Source: JBBQWS01 sp038210415
GTDB taxonomy: Bacteria; Actinomycetota; Actinomycetes; Prado026
Direction: 5' to 3'
DNA: 7,628 nt
NCBI GenBank assembly: GCA_038210415.1
Contig: JBBQWS010000085.1
Location: forward strand, 1-7,628
The position numbers and the translations under genes are program-made. Shown here in pieces: positions 6,651 to 7,628 of the stretch. A model generated the notes under the pieces. That model saw nothing but the letters and a program-made list of their open reading frames with translations, made no database searches and was not told the DNA's origin. The number at the start of each line of letters is the position of its first letter. Within the stretch, counting starts at the first letter, position 1.

Positions 6651-6914
6651 GGGTCCTCCGTCGTCGTGGCGCGGGCTGAAGGGACGAGGCGGTCGAGCTG
6701 CCCCGCGGTACCACCCTTCTTGGCCCGACCACATCGGCCGCGCCCACTCGACTCGTCCGGCTGGTTCTACTCCGCGGGCCGCGAGGCGGCGACGCGTTTC
6801 CTCCAGCGGCTCAGGGGTGATCCTCGACCTGCGCACACCCTCGGGCTCACACCGTCCCCGAGTCGCTGGTGGCTGCGTGCTGGCCTACCCGTCCCCTTCA
6901 GCGCCTGCTCGAAC
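6651..6914 (-). promoter_or_regulatory. T-box riboswitch leader of ileS (translational type, AUC specifier)
   Basis: On the minus strand the T-box core AAGAAGGGTGGTACCGCG (6721-6704) is clear, including the TGGT bulge that reads the free NCCA end of uncharged tRNA. Upstream, 6869-6856 can pair with 6817-6803 (CCAGCG/CGCTGG, CTC/GAG, GGG/CCC, one mismatch, one wobble) as Stem I. Just 5' of its 3' strand lies GATCA. AUC (6821-6819) is followed by a single A before the helix, the normal place for the specifier codon, and AUC means isoleucine. AGTAGAACC (6771-6763) probably belongs to the Stem II region. GAAGGG (6719-6714) pairs with CCCTTC (6683-6678) as the antisequestrator base. The segment GTCCCTTC (6685-6678) can instead pair with the Shine-Dalgarno GGAGGAC (6659-6653). 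There is no intrinsic terminator, so control is by ribosome access: uncharged tRNA-Ile opens translation. The 5' end is an estimate from a TACACT -10 element at 6926-6921. Confidence 0.93.
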
Positions 6915-6920
6915 ACGCAC

Positions 6921-6926
6921 AGTGTA
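6921..6926 (-). promoter_or_regulatory. Candidate -10 element of the ileS leader
   Basis: TACACT on the minus strand matches the actinobacterial TANNNT -10 pattern. It would start a transcript near 6914, just before the T-box Stem I. No good -35 is present at 16-18 bases; CTGTCA lies 15 bases upstream. The placement is supported mainly by where the riboswitch begins. Confidence 0.45.
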
Positions 6927-6956
6927 GCGACGGCGCCAACCTGACAGGCTGAACCG

Positions 6957-7241
6957 GTGACGACACGGATCGGCATCCGGGTACGGCCGGGCGCATCGCG
7001 GACGTTGGTCGGCGGGACGTACGGCGACGAGCCGGACGCGCCGCTGGTCGTGGCGGTGTCTGCTCAGGCCGTCGAAGGCGCGGCGACCGAGGCGGCTTTG
7101 CGCGCTCTCGCCCTCGCCCTCGGGCTCCGGCGTCGAGACCTCCGGCTGGTGACCGGAGTGACCAGTCGTACCAAAGTGGTCGAAATCGCTGAGAATCACC
7201 CGGAAATGCTGTCAATCATCGCAAAACTGCGCTCGGGCTAG
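6957..7241 (+). CDS. yggU: YggU/DUF167 family protein
   Basis: This encodes a 94-residue protein of the DUF167 (YggU) family, small alpha/beta proteins of unknown function found in all domains of life. The family blocks are IGIRVRPGASRTLVGG at the N-terminus (usually VRVxPGAKR), APLVVAVSAQAVEGAATEAA in the middle (normally PPVDGKAN...), and the C-terminal VTSRTKVVEI (normally GxxSRxKxVEI, residues 68-77). The middle block has drifted from the usual form. The GTG at 6957 has no visible Shine-Dalgarno sequence. It may be a leaderless transcript, since CAGGCT at 6945-6950 is at -10 distance, but this is weak. It is divergent from ileS, and the ileS promoter region overlaps the sequence just before this start. 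Confidence 0.87.
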   Translation: MTTRIGIRVRPGASRTLVGGTYGDEPDAPLVVAVSAQAVEGAATEAALRALALALGLRRRDLRLVTGVTSRTKVVEIAENHPEMLSIIAKLRSG

Positions 7242-7259
7242 CGCGTACGGCGTGGTGCG

Positions 7260-7288
7260 TTGCTCATCGCACCGAGGGCACCTACCCT
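7260..7288 (+). promoter_or_regulatory. Candidate promoter of the repeat-rich gene at the right edge
   Basis: TTGCTC (7260-7265) and TACCCT (7283-7288) are separated by 17 bases, fitting a housekeeping actinobacterial promoter (TTGnnn, TAnnnT). It would start transcription near 7295 and give a 5' leader of about 65 bases carrying two hairpins. Confidence 0.45.
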
Positions 7289-7297
7289 GCGGTCACC

Positions 7298-7337
7298 GTC
7301 CGCGATCATGCTCGCGGACACCAGGCCCCGCAGGGGC
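7298..7337 (+). other. Two adjacent hairpins in the probable 5' leader
   Basis: GTCCGCG (7298-7304) and CGCGGAC (7313-7319) are perfect 7-bp arms with an 8-base loop. Five bases on, GCCCC (7325-7329) and GGGGC (7333-7337) form a second stem with a 3-base loop. They lie 24 bases before the ATG at 7361. They could stabilise or regulate the mRNA, or act as a T-run-less terminator after yggU. Sequence alone does not decide. Confidence 0.5.
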
Positions 7338-7360
7338 GCCAGACACGAGGGAGCGCCACG

Positions 7361-7628
7361 ATGGCGGAGACCGAACCGGGGGCTGGTGGCATCGTGCGCC
7401 GAGCAGTGACGCGAGCGGTCACTGCCGCGGCCCGAGCGGCTGCCCCGGCGAAGAAGGTCAGCGCACCCGCCAAGAGCGCTCCGGCGAAGAAGGTGCCCGC
7501 CCCGGCGAAGAAGGTCAGCGCACCCGCCAAGAGCGCTCCGGCGAAGAAGGTGCCCGCCCCGGCGAAGAAGGTGCCCGCCCCGGCGAAGAAGGTGCCCGCC
7601 CCGGCGAAGAAGGTGCCCGCCCCGGCGA
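7361..7628 (+). CDS. Ala/Lys/Pro-repeat protein, N-terminal part (3' end outside window); possibly a TraR/DksA-type protein
   Basis: The frame is open to the right edge: 89 complete codons plus one base. ATG at 7361 is preceded by GAGGGAG eight bases upstream. The product starts MAETEPGAGGIVRRAVTRAV, then an Ala/Arg stretch, and from residue 29 it is made entirely of PAKKVSA, PAKSA and PAKKVPA units. It is strongly basic, Pro-spaced and probably disordered, resembling histone-H1-like tails. Such tails in Actinobacteria usually bind nucleic acid. In many Actinobacteria a gene with a Lys/Ala-rich N-terminus and a C-terminal TraR/DksA C4 zinc finger lies near ileS and lspA, so that is my leading guess, by context only. 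An HU-type or other nucleoid protein with a basic tail is the alternative. No globular domain is visible here. Confidence 0.8.
   Translation, partial: MAETEPGAGGIVRRAVTRAVTAAARAAAPAKKVSAPAKSAPAKKVPAPAKKVSAPAKSAPAKKVPAPAKKVPAPAKKVPAPAKKVPAPA
7445..7558 (+). repeat. Exact 57-bp tandem duplication
   Basis: Positions 7445-7501 and 7502-7558 are identical, encoding two copies of the 19-residue unit PAKKVSAPAKSAPAKKVPA. Identity extends to third codon positions, so the duplication is recent or homogenised. The unit itself contains smaller PAKKV modules. Confidence 0.93.
7538..7628 (+). repeat. Exact 21-bp tandem array, at least 4.3 copies, running off the window
   Basis: Units at 7538-7558, 7559-7579, 7580-7600 and 7601-7621 are identical, and a fifth begins at 7622. 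Each encodes PAKKVPA. The array overlaps the end of the second 57-bp copy. Units are a whole number of codons, so copy changes keep the frame. True copy number cannot be known from this window. Confidence 0.93.

Noticed and set aside
5460..6944. Open frame of 494 codons on the + strand opposite the ileS 5' part and leader
   Set aside because: It runs across both ileS and the T-box leader with no family features. It is a shadow frame.
7306..7530. Minus-strand frame with repeated TFFAGA motifs, looking like a hydrophobic repeat protein
   Set aside because: It is the reverse strand of the PAKKV repeats. The + strand frame has a ribosome site and a promoter candidate, and this one does not.
7445..7628. 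Possible CRISPR-like array
   Set aside because: The repeats are directly adjacent with no spacers and keep the codon frame, so they are coding tandem repeats.

Overview
The window looks like chromosomal DNA from a high-GC actinobacterium. The evidence is strong GC bias at third codon positions, GTG starts, the ftsZ-distal division cluster order pgeF-yggS-sepF-yggT-divIVA, a DivIVA/Wag31 that begins MPLTPEDVRNKQF (a form I associate with Streptomyces/Frankia-like lineages rather than mycobacteria), and an ileS preceded by an actinobacterial translational T-box leader. I see no mobile element, CRISPR array, tRNA or rRNA gene.

Layout: positions 1-2819 (+ strand) hold the 3' end of pgeF, then yggS, sepF, yggT and divIVA. 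They are tightly packed: a 4-base overlap between pgeF and yggS, and about 4 bases between sepF and yggT. This is the downstream part of a dcw cluster, with ftsZ expected just left of the window. SepF anchors FtsZ to the membrane and DivIVA directs polar growth. YggS (pyridoxal-phosphate homeostasis), PgeF (laccase-domain enzyme) and YggT (membrane protein) are their usual companions. A long perfect hairpin (2869-2920) closes this block and separates it from converging genes.

Positions 2948-6914 (- strand) hold an inverted block: ileS (isoleucyl-tRNA synthetase, 1047 aa) with a T-box leader of about 260 nt, followed downstream by a 155-aa protein I do not recognise. The IleRS carries GTHH where class I synthetases normally have HIGH. 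This altered signature is known from the mupirocin-hyper-resistant IleRS2 group. The leader has an AUC (Ile) specifier, a T-box core, and an antisequestrator whose 3' strand is also complementary to the ileS Shine-Dalgarno sequence, which implies control of translation by uncharged tRNA-Ile.

Positions 6957-7628 (+ strand) hold a YggU/DUF167 gene divergent from ileS. After it comes the start of a gene cut by the window edge, whose product begins with Ala/Lys/Pro/Val-rich, histone-H1-like repeats. The DNA there is made of exact 57-bp and 21-bp tandem repeats. By gene order it may be a TraR/DksA-type zinc-finger protein with a basic N-terminal tail, but the diagnostic domain lies outside the window.

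Most of the window is conserved core genome. The parts most worth a second look are the T-box switch, the GTHH IleRS, the unknown 155-aa gene, and the repeat-expanded gene at the right edge with hairpins in its probable 5' leader.
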